The notes below the pieces were generated by a model. The model did no database searches. It saw nothing but the letters and a program-made list of their open reading frames with translations, and was not told the origin of the DNA. DNA of 33,146 bases, taken from assembly GCA_947589125.1 (NCBI GenBank), contig CANPZZ010000011.1, positions 1 through 33,146 of the forward strand. The letters are read 5' to 3'. This DNA is from an uncultured Lachnospiraceae bacterium. Lineage in GTDB: Bacteria > Bacillota > Clostridia > Lachnospirales > Lachnospiraceae. Below are positions 25,463 through 33,146 of this stretch, piece after piece. Both the position numbers and the translations under genes were made by a program. Position 1 is the stretch's first letter; every line of letters begins with the position of its first letter.

Positions 25463-26323
25463 ATGACGACCAATAAAAAGCCCCTCATTGGCCTCACAAC
25501 ATCTCATGATATCAAGACCGACGAGACCATTCAGGCCCCTTATTCTCCCCGCGCCATCCTGGCGGCGGGCGGCATTCCGGTGATACTGCCTCTGGAAGCG
25601 TCCGAAGATGATCTGCGGCAGCTGGTCTCTGCGCTGGACGGCTTTCTGTTCACCGGCGGTCCGGATGTCCATCCATTTCTTTTCGGAGAAGACACCCGCA
25701 TGGGCTGCGGAAGCGTTTCCGTGAAGCGTGACCGGATGGAACTTACGCTTCTTAAGCTTGCTATGGAACAGAAGAAACCCATTATGGGCATCTGCCGCGG
25801 CATTCAGCTGATCAACATCGGCCTGGGCGGCACCATTTACCAGGATATTCCTTCTCAGGCGGAGAGGGTCTTCCCTATCGCGCACCAGCAGCCTTTCCCC
25901 CACCGGGTGCCGTCGCACACGGTGAATATCGCGGAAGGCAGCCTGCTGGCGGATGTGATCAGCGGAAGATTTCTGGATGAAGAGAACGACAGCGCGCCGG
26001 CAGACACCGTTCAGGCTGCCGCCGATACGCCTGTATCCTCTGCGTCTTCTCTCTTCGGAAACGCCTCGGAACCGGTTCTCCGCGCGGACCGGCCGCATGG
26101 CCAGACAGTCATCCGCGTCAACAGCACGCACCATCAGGCGGTCCGGGACGTGGCGCCGCAGCTTACGGCGTGCGCTTTCGCTCCCGACGGCATCATCGAG
26201 GGCGTAACCATGAAAGATTATCCGTATCTGATCGGCGTACAGTGGCATCCGGAATATCTCTGGGAAGAGGATCCGGCCGCCATGAATCTGTTCAGGGCGT
26301 TTGTGAAAGCGGCAGCGGTATAA
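25463..26323 (+). CDS. Class I glutamine amidotransferase, gamma-glutamyl-GABA hydrolase (PuuD/peptidase C26) type
   Basis: FTGGPDVHPFLFGE, IMGICRGIQLINIGLGGTIYQDI, VNSTHHQAV, GVQWHPEYL. Confidence 0.9.
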   Translation: MTTNKKPLIGLTTSHDIKTDETIQAPYSPRAILAAGGIPVILPLEASEDDLRQLVSALDGFLFTGGPDVHPFLFGEDTRMGCGSVSVKRDRMELTLLKLAMEQKKPIMGICRGIQLINIGLGGTIYQDIPSQAERVFPIAHQQPFPHRVPSHTVNIAEGSLLADVISGRFLDEENDSAPADTVQAAADTPVSSASSLFGNASEPVLRADRPHGQTVIRVNSTHHQAVRDVAPQLTACAFAPDGIIEGVTMKDYPYLIGVQWHPEYLWEEDPAAMNLFRAFVKAAAV

Positions 26324-26435
26324 TGCGCATATGCGCACGGCAGAAGGTCGGGCGGCTGCGCGCTGTATTATGAAGAGAGCATCAGCCGATACAGTATGCC
26401 GCGCCGAAGGCGCGGCGCATCCCGGCAGGCACGCC

Positions 26436-27410
26436 TCAGAACAGCTTTCTTCCGCTCCTGCCGAACCTCTTTTTCCTGAAAAACGGAGTCTTCGCGGCCG
26501 CGGCTTCTGCCCGGCCTTTTCCTTTATTCTGATAAGCACGGATCGTCTCGTCCAACTGCTTAAAACGCTCTTCCTCTTTCTCATCGCTGACCCGCAGCAG
26601 ATATTCCACTTCCTTCATGACACGGTCGGTCACATTTTCGCTGACCGCGTCGCTGACATCCTCCGTGATCTCCCGGCTGATGCGGGCCATATTCGCCTCG
26701 ACAGCCTGTCCGATAATATGATTCATGATATCCTGAAAGCGGGCCATTTTCTCTTCCGCATCCAGAAGTGCCGGCTTCTGTTCTCCGGCAGGAACCAGAC
26801 TTCCGCCGGCCTGTCCATCGGCATCCGCGTTTTCATCCGCCGGAGAAACTTCCGGCCCCTCTGTCTCTCCGTCATATTCCACCCGGAGTTCCTGATCCGC
26901 TTCACCGCCCTGACCGCATTGCCTGTCCTGGCTTCCGGTCTTTCCGCCGCCGCGCGCCGCCTGCCCGGCTCCGCCGTTTCGCGGGTTCTGACCGCCCGCA
27001 GACTCATTTCGCCCGGCTTGTCCATCCGCCGTCTGACCTTCCCGCCGCTCCGCCTCATTCTGCCGCTCCGCTCCGCCTGCGGCCTTCTCCTTGGTCAGCT
27101 CCGCTCTCGCGTGATTTTCCTTCCAGGCTGCTTTCATCTCTTCCTCCATAAGATCTTCGGTGATGGTAATGTTCTCCATCGCGCCCGACATTTTGTTCAA
27201 GGCGTTCCTGATCGCCTTCAGCTGGTATCCCCTGTCCTTCAGATCCCTGATCTGGCAGAACAGGCGGATATGGTAGTCCGTGTAATACCGGTGTCCCATA
27301 TCATTGCGTGGAATGGCAAGCTCCAGCTCGTCCTCCCAGTAGCGGAGGACATGCGTTTCCACTCCAACCTGCCTGGCCGCGTCCGATATCAAGTAACGTG
27401 CCTCAGCCAT
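26436..27410 (-). CDS. MerR-type HTH protein with long disordered/coiled-coil region (RacA-like architecture)
   Basis: YLISDAARQVGVETHVLRYWEDELELAIPRNDMGHRYYTDYHIRLFCQIRDLKDRGYQLKAIR; basic C-terminus FFRKKRFGRSGRKLF. Confidence 0.75.
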   Translation of the reverse strand: MAEARYLISDAARQVGVETHVLRYWEDELELAIPRNDMGHRYYTDYHIRLFCQIRDLKDRGYQLKAIRNALNKMSGAMENITITEDLMEEEMKAAWKENHARAELTKEKAAGGAERQNEAERREGQTADGQAGRNESAGGQNPRNGGAGQAARGGGKTGSQDRQCGQGGEADQELRVEYDGETEGPEVSPADENADADGQAGGSLVPAGEQKPALLDAEEKMARFQDIMNHIIGQAVEANMARISREITEDVSDAVSENVTDRVMKEVEYLLRVSDEKEEERFKQLDETIRAYQNKGKGRAEAAAAKTPFFRKKRFGRSGRKLF

Positions 27411-27575
27411 TCAAACCTCTCCTTTAGGCGACGTGATTTCCGTACCTTGTTACTATACATATGCGTTGAGAATGGATATTATGCCTGAATGAAGCAGAAT
27501 AGAGTGAAAACGAAAACATCCGCAAACCACCGCAGGACGCTGGCAGCAGTGCGCAGGAAACGGGGCATCTGAATC

Positions 27576-27603
27576 AAAAAGGCCGCCGGATGGTCCCGGC
27601 AGC
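27576..27603 (-). terminator. Rho-independent terminator downstream of dnaB
   Basis: - strand gctgccgg-gaccat-ccggcggc followed by cttttt. Confidence 0.65.
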
Positions 27604-27734
27604 CCCGCGTATTCTCTGTATCGTATGTTCCGGTGCGTCTGCTGAAACGCGCCCGATTCATATTTCCGTGCGGACAGAGTTCCAATAACGCTCCGCTCGT
27701 ATTGCTGTCGCGTTACTATCCGGCTCCCGTCCGG

Positions 27735-29075
27735 TTACTGTCTCGCCACATTCAAAAATCTTGTGATATCCGGCCGCCACAGCAGGTTCACCGTCCCGAT
27801 GGGGCCGTTGCGCTGCTTGGCAATGATCACTTCCGCCGTATCCTTGGCATCAGAATCTTTATTATAGTAATCGTCACGGTAGAGGAACATAACCACGTCC
27901 GCGTCCTGCTCGATGGCCCCGGACTCGCGCAGATCCGAAAGCATGGGCCTGTGATCCTGGCGGCTCTCGCAGGCACGGCTCAGCTGGGACAGAGCCACCA
28001 CAGGAGCCTTGATCTCACGGGCCAGCGCCTTAAGTGACCGGGATATCTCAGAGATCTCCTGCTGCCGGTTATCGCTCATACGCCCGCTGCCGCTCATCAG
28101 CTGCAGGTAATCGATGATCACCATATCCAGTCCCCGCTCCAGCTTCATCTTCCTGCACTTGGAACGAAGTTCCGTCACGGTGATGCCGGGCGTGTCGTCA
28201 ATGACCATATTCGAACTGCCGATCAGCCCGACCGCTTCCACGACCGCGTCCCACTCGGCGTCCGTTAAGTTGCCGGTGCGCAGTTTCTGGGTATTCACAT
28301 TGGATTCCATGGCGATCATACGCTGCACCAGCTGCTCCTTGGACATCTCAAGACTGAAGACCATACAGGGCTTTTCGCGCCGTACCGACACGTAATCCAA
28401 TATATTCAGCACAAACGCCGTCTTGCCCATCGAAGGCCGGGCCGCCAGCAGGATCAGATCCGACGGCTGGAACCCGGACGTCTTATAATCCAGATCCACA
28501 AAGCCGGTAGGCACGCCGGTCACGACGTCCTTCGAACGGGACGCCTCCTCGATCTTGTCAAGCACGTCCAGCGTCACCTGACGGATCGGCACCAGATCCC
28601 GGCTCGTCCGGCTCTGAAGCAGGTCAAAGATCCGCTTTTCCGTGTCTCCGAGAATATCGTCCATGGGCTCCCGCCCCAGATAGCAGTTATTGGAAATGTC
28701 CTCGTTAATATGGATCAGCCGCCGCAGGATCGCCTTCTCCCGGACAATATTCGCGTAATACCGCACATTGGCCGAGGTCGGTACCGTGGTAATGATATCG
28801 CGTACAAACTCCAGGCTGGACACCTCCGGAGGCACGTCCTTCTCCTTCAAACGGTCCTGGAGCGTCACCAGATCCACCGGCTTGCCTTCATTGAACAGCT
28901 CCACCATGGCTTCGAACATGACGCCATACTGGTGCTGATAAAAATCTTCCGCCGCCACTGCTTCCGTCGCGGTGATGATCGCTTCCCGATCCATCAGCAT
29001 CGAGCCAATCACTGACTGCTCGGCCTCAATACTGTGGGGAAGCACACGTTTGATCAATGCGTCATCCATCGGCAT
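27735..29075 (-). CDS. dnaB: Replicative DNA helicase DnaB
   Basis: PHSIEAEQSVIGSMLMD, LILLAARPSMGKTAFVLNIL, VIIDYLQLMSG, KALAREIKAPVVALSQLSRACESR. Confidence 0.97.
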   Translation of the reverse strand: MPMDDALIKRVLPHSIEAEQSVIGSMLMDREAIITATEAVAAEDFYQHQYGVMFEAMVELFNEGKPVDLVTLQDRLKEKDVPPEVSSLEFVRDIITTVPTSANVRYYANIVREKAILRRLIHINEDISNNCYLGREPMDDILGDTEKRIFDLLQSRTSRDLVPIRQVTLDVLDKIEEASRSKDVVTGVPTGFVDLDYKTSGFQPSDLILLAARPSMGKTAFVLNILDYVSVRREKPCMVFSLEMSKEQLVQRMIAMESNVNTQKLRTGNLTDAEWDAVVEAVGLIGSSNMVIDDTPGITVTELRSKCRKMKLERGLDMVIIDYLQLMSGSGRMSDNRQQEISEISRSLKALAREIKAPVVALSQLSRACESRQDHRPMLSDLRESGAIEQDADVVMFLYRDDYYNKDSDAKDTAEVIIAKQRNGPIGTVNLLWRPDITRFLNVARQ

Positions 29076-29167
29076 ATTGATCTGCCTCCGTTTCTCTTAC
29101 TCGTACCGGTCTCCGTTCGCGCCTCCGGATCCCGCCGCCTGATGCCTCTTGCCCAGCCGGTCTCTTC

Positions 29168-29614
29168 TTACTCCGCCACGACCTCCACCGTCAGCTTCGC
29201 CGTCACATCCTTATGCAGCTTCACAGGTACGTCGTAAGTTCCCAGGGCCTTGATCGGCTCCGGCAGCACCAGCTTCTTCTTGTCCAGATCCAGCCCCAGC
29301 TGGGAAGCGGCCGCAGCCGCGATCTCCTTGCCGGACACAGATCCGAACGCCTTGCCGTTCTCTCCGGCCTTGATCGCCAGCGTCACCTTCGCCGCATTCA
29401 GCTTCTCTCCAAGCGCTTTCGCGTCCGCCAGCTGTCTGGCCGCCACGCGCTCCTCGTTCGCCTTCTGCAGTTTCAGTTCATTCAGATTCTTCGGCGTAGC
29501 CTCCACACCGAGCTTCTTCGGCAGGATGAAATTGCGGGCATATCCGTCGCTCACCTTCACGACCTGTCCTTTCTTCCCTAACGCCTTCACATCTTCAAGC
29601 AATACGATCTCCAT
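29168..29614 (-). CDS. rplI: 50S ribosomal protein L9
   Basis: [44 protein letters not shown]. Confidence 0.97.
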   Translation of the reverse strand: MEIVLLEDVKALGKKGQVVKVSDGYARNFILPKKLGVEATPKNLNELKLQKANEERVAARQLADAKALGEKLNAAKVTLAIKAGENGKAFGSVSGKEIAAAAASQLGLDLDKKKLVLPEPIKALGTYDVPVKLHKDVTAKLTVEVVAE

Positions 29615-29746
29615 AGTCTTAATCCTCCTGTCATATATCTGATACCATTCTATATTTCTCCGTGGGATGCCCGCAGTCTGATCCGGAGTTCTGTACCCGC
29701 TGCATTCCGGCGCCGAACCGCGCCGCATCCCGGCGAATCCTGCTTT

Positions 29747-31831
29747 CTACTTCACATCCCCGGTCTCGATCATTTCCCGGATCACCGTCTTCAGCTTCTC
29801 CTTCGCCTCTTCCATCGTCACGCCCTTAAGCTGCGCTCCCGCGATGGAACGATGGCCGCCGCCGCCCAGTTTCTCCATCATCACCTGCACGTTCACTTCG
29901 TCCATGGAACGGGCGCTTAAGAAAATGATTCCGTTATATTCAGAAAGCACCACCGATGCCTTAATGCCCTTGATCCCCAGCAGTTCGTTGGCCGCCTGGG
30001 CCGCCACGATCGTCGGATTCTCGATGCCCTCTGCCGGACATTCGCTGATGGCGAACGCCCCCTCGAACACCTCCGCCTGGCCGACCGCATGGGCGCGGGC
30101 CTGGTAATTCACCATCTCCTCGCGGAACGCCTTGCGCACACGCGTCACATCCGCGCCGCTGCGCCGCAGATAAGCCGCCGCCTCGAAGGTCCTGACGCCG
30201 GTCTGATTATTGAAATAATTCGTATCGATGATGATACCCGCATACATAGCATCCGCTTCCTGAGGCCGGATCTTGATGCCGTCGGCGATATACTGCACCA
30301 CCTCAGCTACCATCTCGCAGGCGGAGGAGGCGTTCGGTTCCACATAAGACAGAACCGCGTTGTCGATGATCTCGCTGCTCTGGCGGTGATGATCCAGCAC
30401 GACGATGGTCTTCACCCTCTTAAGGAGTTCCGGCTCTTCCGTGATAGCCGGACGGTTCACGTCCACCACCACCAGAAGCGTTCCCGCGTCCACTTTCTCA
30501 AGCGCCTCGCTGCCCGTAAGGAACATATCCTCCGGATATCCCGCCGCCGGCGTGAACCGCTCAAACATGGGCCTTACCGACGAAGTAACGTCGTTGATCA
30601 CAATATGGGCCTTGCGGTCCAGCGCCGCGGCGATCCGATAGATTCCCACGGCCGCGCCGAAGGAATCGATATCGCCGAGCCGGTGGCCCATGATCAGCAG
30701 CTTCTCCTTCGTGCCGATCAGTTCCCGCAGGGCATGAGCCTTTACACGGGCCTTTACGCGGGTCGTCTTCTCCTGCTGCTGGGACTTGCCGCCGAAATAT
30801 TCGATCTTTTCATTGCTCTTGATCACCGCCTGGTCGCCGCCGCGGCCCAGCGCCATATCGATGGCCATGCGGGCGAACTCATAGTTCTGCCCGTAGGAAT
30901 CGCCGTCCATTCCCAGGCCTATGCTCAAAGTCACAGCCATCTCATTGCCGATATTCACAGATTTCACGTCTTCCAGAATAGAGAAACGCTGCTCCCGCAG
31001 TTCCGCTACATACTGCTGCTTGATGACGAAGAAATATTTGTCCTTCTCCATCTTCTTCACAACGCCGTTAAAGCCGGTGATGTATTTGTTGATGCGGCGC
31101 TCAATCAGGGCCATCAGGAGGGAACGGCGGACCTCCTCCACGCTCTCCAGGGCCTCGTCATAATTATCCAGATAAATAAGTCCGGCCACCATCTTCTGAT
31201 CCGTGATCTCTTTCTGGAAACGCAGGATCTCCGTCTCATCGAAGAGATAGACCGCGATCAGATCCGGCGTCGTGGATGTTGAAGTGATCAGCTTCGTCAC
31301 GCTGCCGCCGTCCGTACCCGTTCCATCGTCCTGTTCCGGCTCCAGATCCGCCATCGGCACCAGTTTCAGATCCATCCGGTAACTGCGTTCGCCGAACGTG
31401 GTATGAATACTGGTCTTCTCTTCCACGCCCTGAAGGATCTCCTTCGTGACCTCCGGGAACATGGCGATAAGGGAATTGTTCCTGCCGTGGGCTTCCCGCA
31501 TCATCTCCGTGAACAGATCGTTCATCCACAGCAGCCGGCCGCTCTGGTCCGTGACAACATATGGAATATCCAGGTCAGACAAAAGCTTCTTCTGAATCCA
31601 AGCGTAATCCGCGGAGAACTCCACCATGCCAGCCAGAAGCTTCCGCCGCGAAAATACATACAGCAGGATAGAAAGCAGCAGATACACGATCGTAAAGCCG
31701 CTCATAGCCAGGGCCGCCCCTACATCGATAAAACCGATGACTATGTTCGTGACGATCACCAGGACCGCGAGAAAGATCGGCCACTGCATATACAGGCCCA
31801 ACTGGCCGGTCAATGTTTTTCTGGGTTTCAT
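29747..31831 (-). CDS. gdpP: DHH/DHHA1 cyclic-di-AMP phosphodiesterase, GdpP
   Basis: N-terminal TMs, PAS-like region, degenerate GGDEF-like domain, MGHRLGDIDSFGAAVG, VVLDHHRQ, GGGGHRSIAGAQL. Next to rplI and dnaB. Confidence 0.93.
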   Translation of the reverse strand: MKPRKTLTGQLGLYMQWPIFLAVLVIVTNIVIGFIDVGAALAMSGFTIVYLLLSILLYVFSRRKLLAGMVEFSADYAWIQKKLLSDLDIPYVVTDQSGRLLWMNDLFTEMMREAHGRNNSLIAMFPEVTKEILQGVEEKTSIHTTFGERSYRMDLKLVPMADLEPEQDDGTGTDGGSVTKLITSTSTTPDLIAVYLFDETEILRFQKEITDQKMVAGLIYLDNYDEALESVEEVRRSLLMALIERRINKYITGFNGVVKKMEKDKYFFVIKQQYVAELREQRFSILEDVKSVNIGNEMAVTLSIGLGMDGDSYGQNYEFARMAIDMALGRGGDQAVIKSNEKIEYFGGKSQQQEKTTRVKARVKAHALRELIGTKEKLLIMGHRLGDIDSFGAAVGIYRIAAALDRKAHIVINDVTSSVRPMFERFTPAAGYPEDMFLTGSEALEKVDAGTLLVVVDVNRPAITEEPELLKRVKTIVVLDHHRQSSEIIDNAVLSYVEPNASSACEMVAEVVQYIADGIKIRPQEADAMYAGIIIDTNYFNNQTGVRTFEAAAYLRRSGADVTRVRKAFREEMVNYQARAHAVGQAEVFEGAFAISECPAEGIENPTIVAAQAANELLGIKGIKASVVLSEYNGIIFLSARSMDEVNVQVMMEKLGGGGHRSIAGAQLKGVTMEEAKEKLKTVIREMIETGDVK

Positions 31832-31988
31832 AAATAATCTCCTTACAGGGATACTCCGGTTAAGGCTTTCCTAAACGTAAATAGTATATCACATATCTCC
31901 CTTTTCGTCCAGCATCCCCGCAAATCTCTGTTTCCGGCATGTTAAAAGCGCCAAGAGAATTTATTTTCTCATGCCTGCACAGTACAAA

Positions 31989-32072
31989 AAGCTGCTGCTC
32001 GCGTCTTTCCCGCCCGTTCGCGCAGCATAAAAGACCACCGTCCGCGCTCTTCCCCACCTGTTCACACGATAT
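31989..32072 (+). repeat. Imperfect ~43-bp tandem repeat in an intergenic region
   Basis: aaaagctgctgctcgcgtctttcccgcccgttcgcgcagcat followed by aaaagaccaccgtccgcgctcttccccacctgttcacacgatat. Confidence 0.35.
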
Positions 32073-32107
32073 AAAAAGGCCGCCGCACCACTTCTGATGC
32101 GGCAGCC
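32073..32107 (-). terminator. Rho-independent terminator of the symporter gene
   Basis: - strand gctgccgca...tgcggcggc followed by cttttt. Confidence 0.75.
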
Positions 32108-32153
32108 GCTCGAATTTCCATCCGTAATACACGCAAACCCCGGATCGCGGTTA

Positions 32154-33146
32154 TCATCCCAGCGCCGTCTTCTGTGCGACTACATTCTCCTTCTCATAGC
32201 AGGCAAACGCGTCGTCCACCAGCTTCTTGTCGGGCTTGGGCGTCAGCCAGCTTACCACCGGCACGATGACCAGGCCGGCCAGCATCGCGATGGAACCGCA
32301 GTTGATCGGCGACTTCATGATCGCCGGGAAAATGCCGGGAACCAGCATATTTAACAGCATGATGCCGGAACCGAAGATGAAGCAGACCCAGCAGGACGCC
32401 TTCGTGGTCTTCTTCCAATACAGAGAGTACATGAACGGCGCCAGGAAAGAGCCGGCCAGAGCGCCCCAGGAGATACCCATCAGCTGGGCGATGAAGGTTA
32501 CGGAACTCTTGTACTGGATCAGGGCGATGATCGCGGAGATCGCGATGAAGACTACGATCAGGCCGCGGATATAGAGCACCTGCTTCTTATCGTCCATTTC
32601 CTTGATGACCAGGCCCTTCAGGAAATCGATGGTCAGCGTGGAGCTGGACGCGATCACCAGGGAGGACAGGGTGGACATGGACGCCGACAGCACCAGGATC
32701 ACCACCAGAGCGATCAGCGCCGGGCTTAAATTCTGAAGCATGGTCGGGATCACGGAGTCATAACCGTTGGCCGCGATGTCGATCTGGTCGGAGAACAGAC
32801 GTCCGAAGCCGCCCAGGAAATAGCATCCGCCGGCCACGACCAGCGCGAACAGCGTGGAAATGATCGTGCCTTTCTTGATGGCTTCCTCATTCTTGATGGC
32901 GTAGAATTTCTGCACCATCTGGGGCAGGCCCCAGGTTCCCAGGGATGTTAATATCACGACAAACATCAGGTTCAGCGGATCCGGGCCCAGGAAGGAATTG
33001 AAGACGCCGGGCGTCTCGGACACGGTCGGATCAGAGACCTTCGCCAGTCCGTCCATAGCCGCCATCAGACCGCCCTTGCTGCCGATGACCGCCGCGATGA
33101 CCGCGGAAATGCCCACCAGCATGATGATGCCCTGGATGAAATCGTT
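32154..33146 (-). CDS. Sodium:solute symporter family protein, truncated by the window edge
   Basis: Open to the window end (NDFIQGIIMLVGISAVIAAVIG...). SSS-like LVVILVLSASMSTLSSLVIASSSTLTIDF and LTSLGTWGLPQMVQKFYAIKNEEAIKKG. Confidence 0.85.
   Translation of the reverse strand, partial: NDFIQGIIMLVGISAVIAAVIGSKGGLMAAMDGLAKVSDPTVSETPGVFNSFLGPDPLNLMFVVILTSLGTWGLPQMVQKFYAIKNEEAIKKGTIISTLFALVVAGGCYFLGGFGRLFSDQIDIAANGYDSVIPTMLQNLSPALIALVVILVLSASMSTLSSLVIASSSTLTIDFLKGLVIKEMDDKKQVLYIRGLIVVFIAISAIIALIQYKSSVTFIAQLMGISWGALAGSFLAPFMYSLYWKKTTKASCWVCFIFGSGIMLLNMLVPGIFPAIMKSPINCGSIAMLAGLVIVPVVSWLTPKPDKKLVDDAFACYEKENVVAQKTALG

Noticed and set aside
27576-32085. Shared aaaaaggccgccg at two terminators (27576 and 32073)
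   Set aside because: Short similarity expected for GC-rich terminators in the same composition; not treated as a repeat family.
1-33146. tRNA, rRNA, integrase/IS transposase or prophage genes
   Set aside because: None recognised by reading; tRNAscan-SE/Infernal would be needed to exclude RNA genes formally.

Overview
This window looks like a Firmicutes/Lachnospiraceae-type chromosomal segment. That lineage guess comes from gene content and codon style, not from a database. Most of it is ordinary housekeeping DNA: asnS, a YhaO/YhaN (SbcCD-like) pair, a 52-aa rubredoxin, a GNAT, trmL, an Lrp-type regulator with an aminotransferase, an AIR-synthase-related protein, a VanW/G5 protein, a DnaQ-like exonuclease, a dCMP deaminase, tsaC, an amidase, a metallophosphoesterase lipoprotein, an SH3/GH18 protein, mecA, a 2[4Fe-4S] ferredoxin, a class I glutamine amidotransferase, a MerR/RacA-like protein, dnaB, rplI, gdpP and a truncated sodium:solute symporter. 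The accessory signals most worth a second look are: (1) two copies of a ~125-140 bp structured element with conserved blocks but different, internally complementary stem arms, lying on either side of the YhaO/YhaN-rubredoxin segment and carrying reiterated terminator-like hairpins; (2) a choline-binding-type surface protein whose predicted promoter has a G7 tract inside a 17-bp -35/-10 spacer and four helically phased direct repeats directly upstream; (3) an operon with an atypical Ser/Thr kinase (YLD/DFD motifs) fused to a P-loop-like domain, followed by a second P-loop-like protein, both lacking the Walker A lysine; (4) a 38-bp near-perfect palindrome centred on a DinR/LexA-like box at the left edge; and (5) an Rpn-type nuclease/transposase gene broken by an apparent single-C deletion. 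Two convincing small genes (rubredoxin and a 36-aa membrane peptide) are missing from the supplied ORF track.
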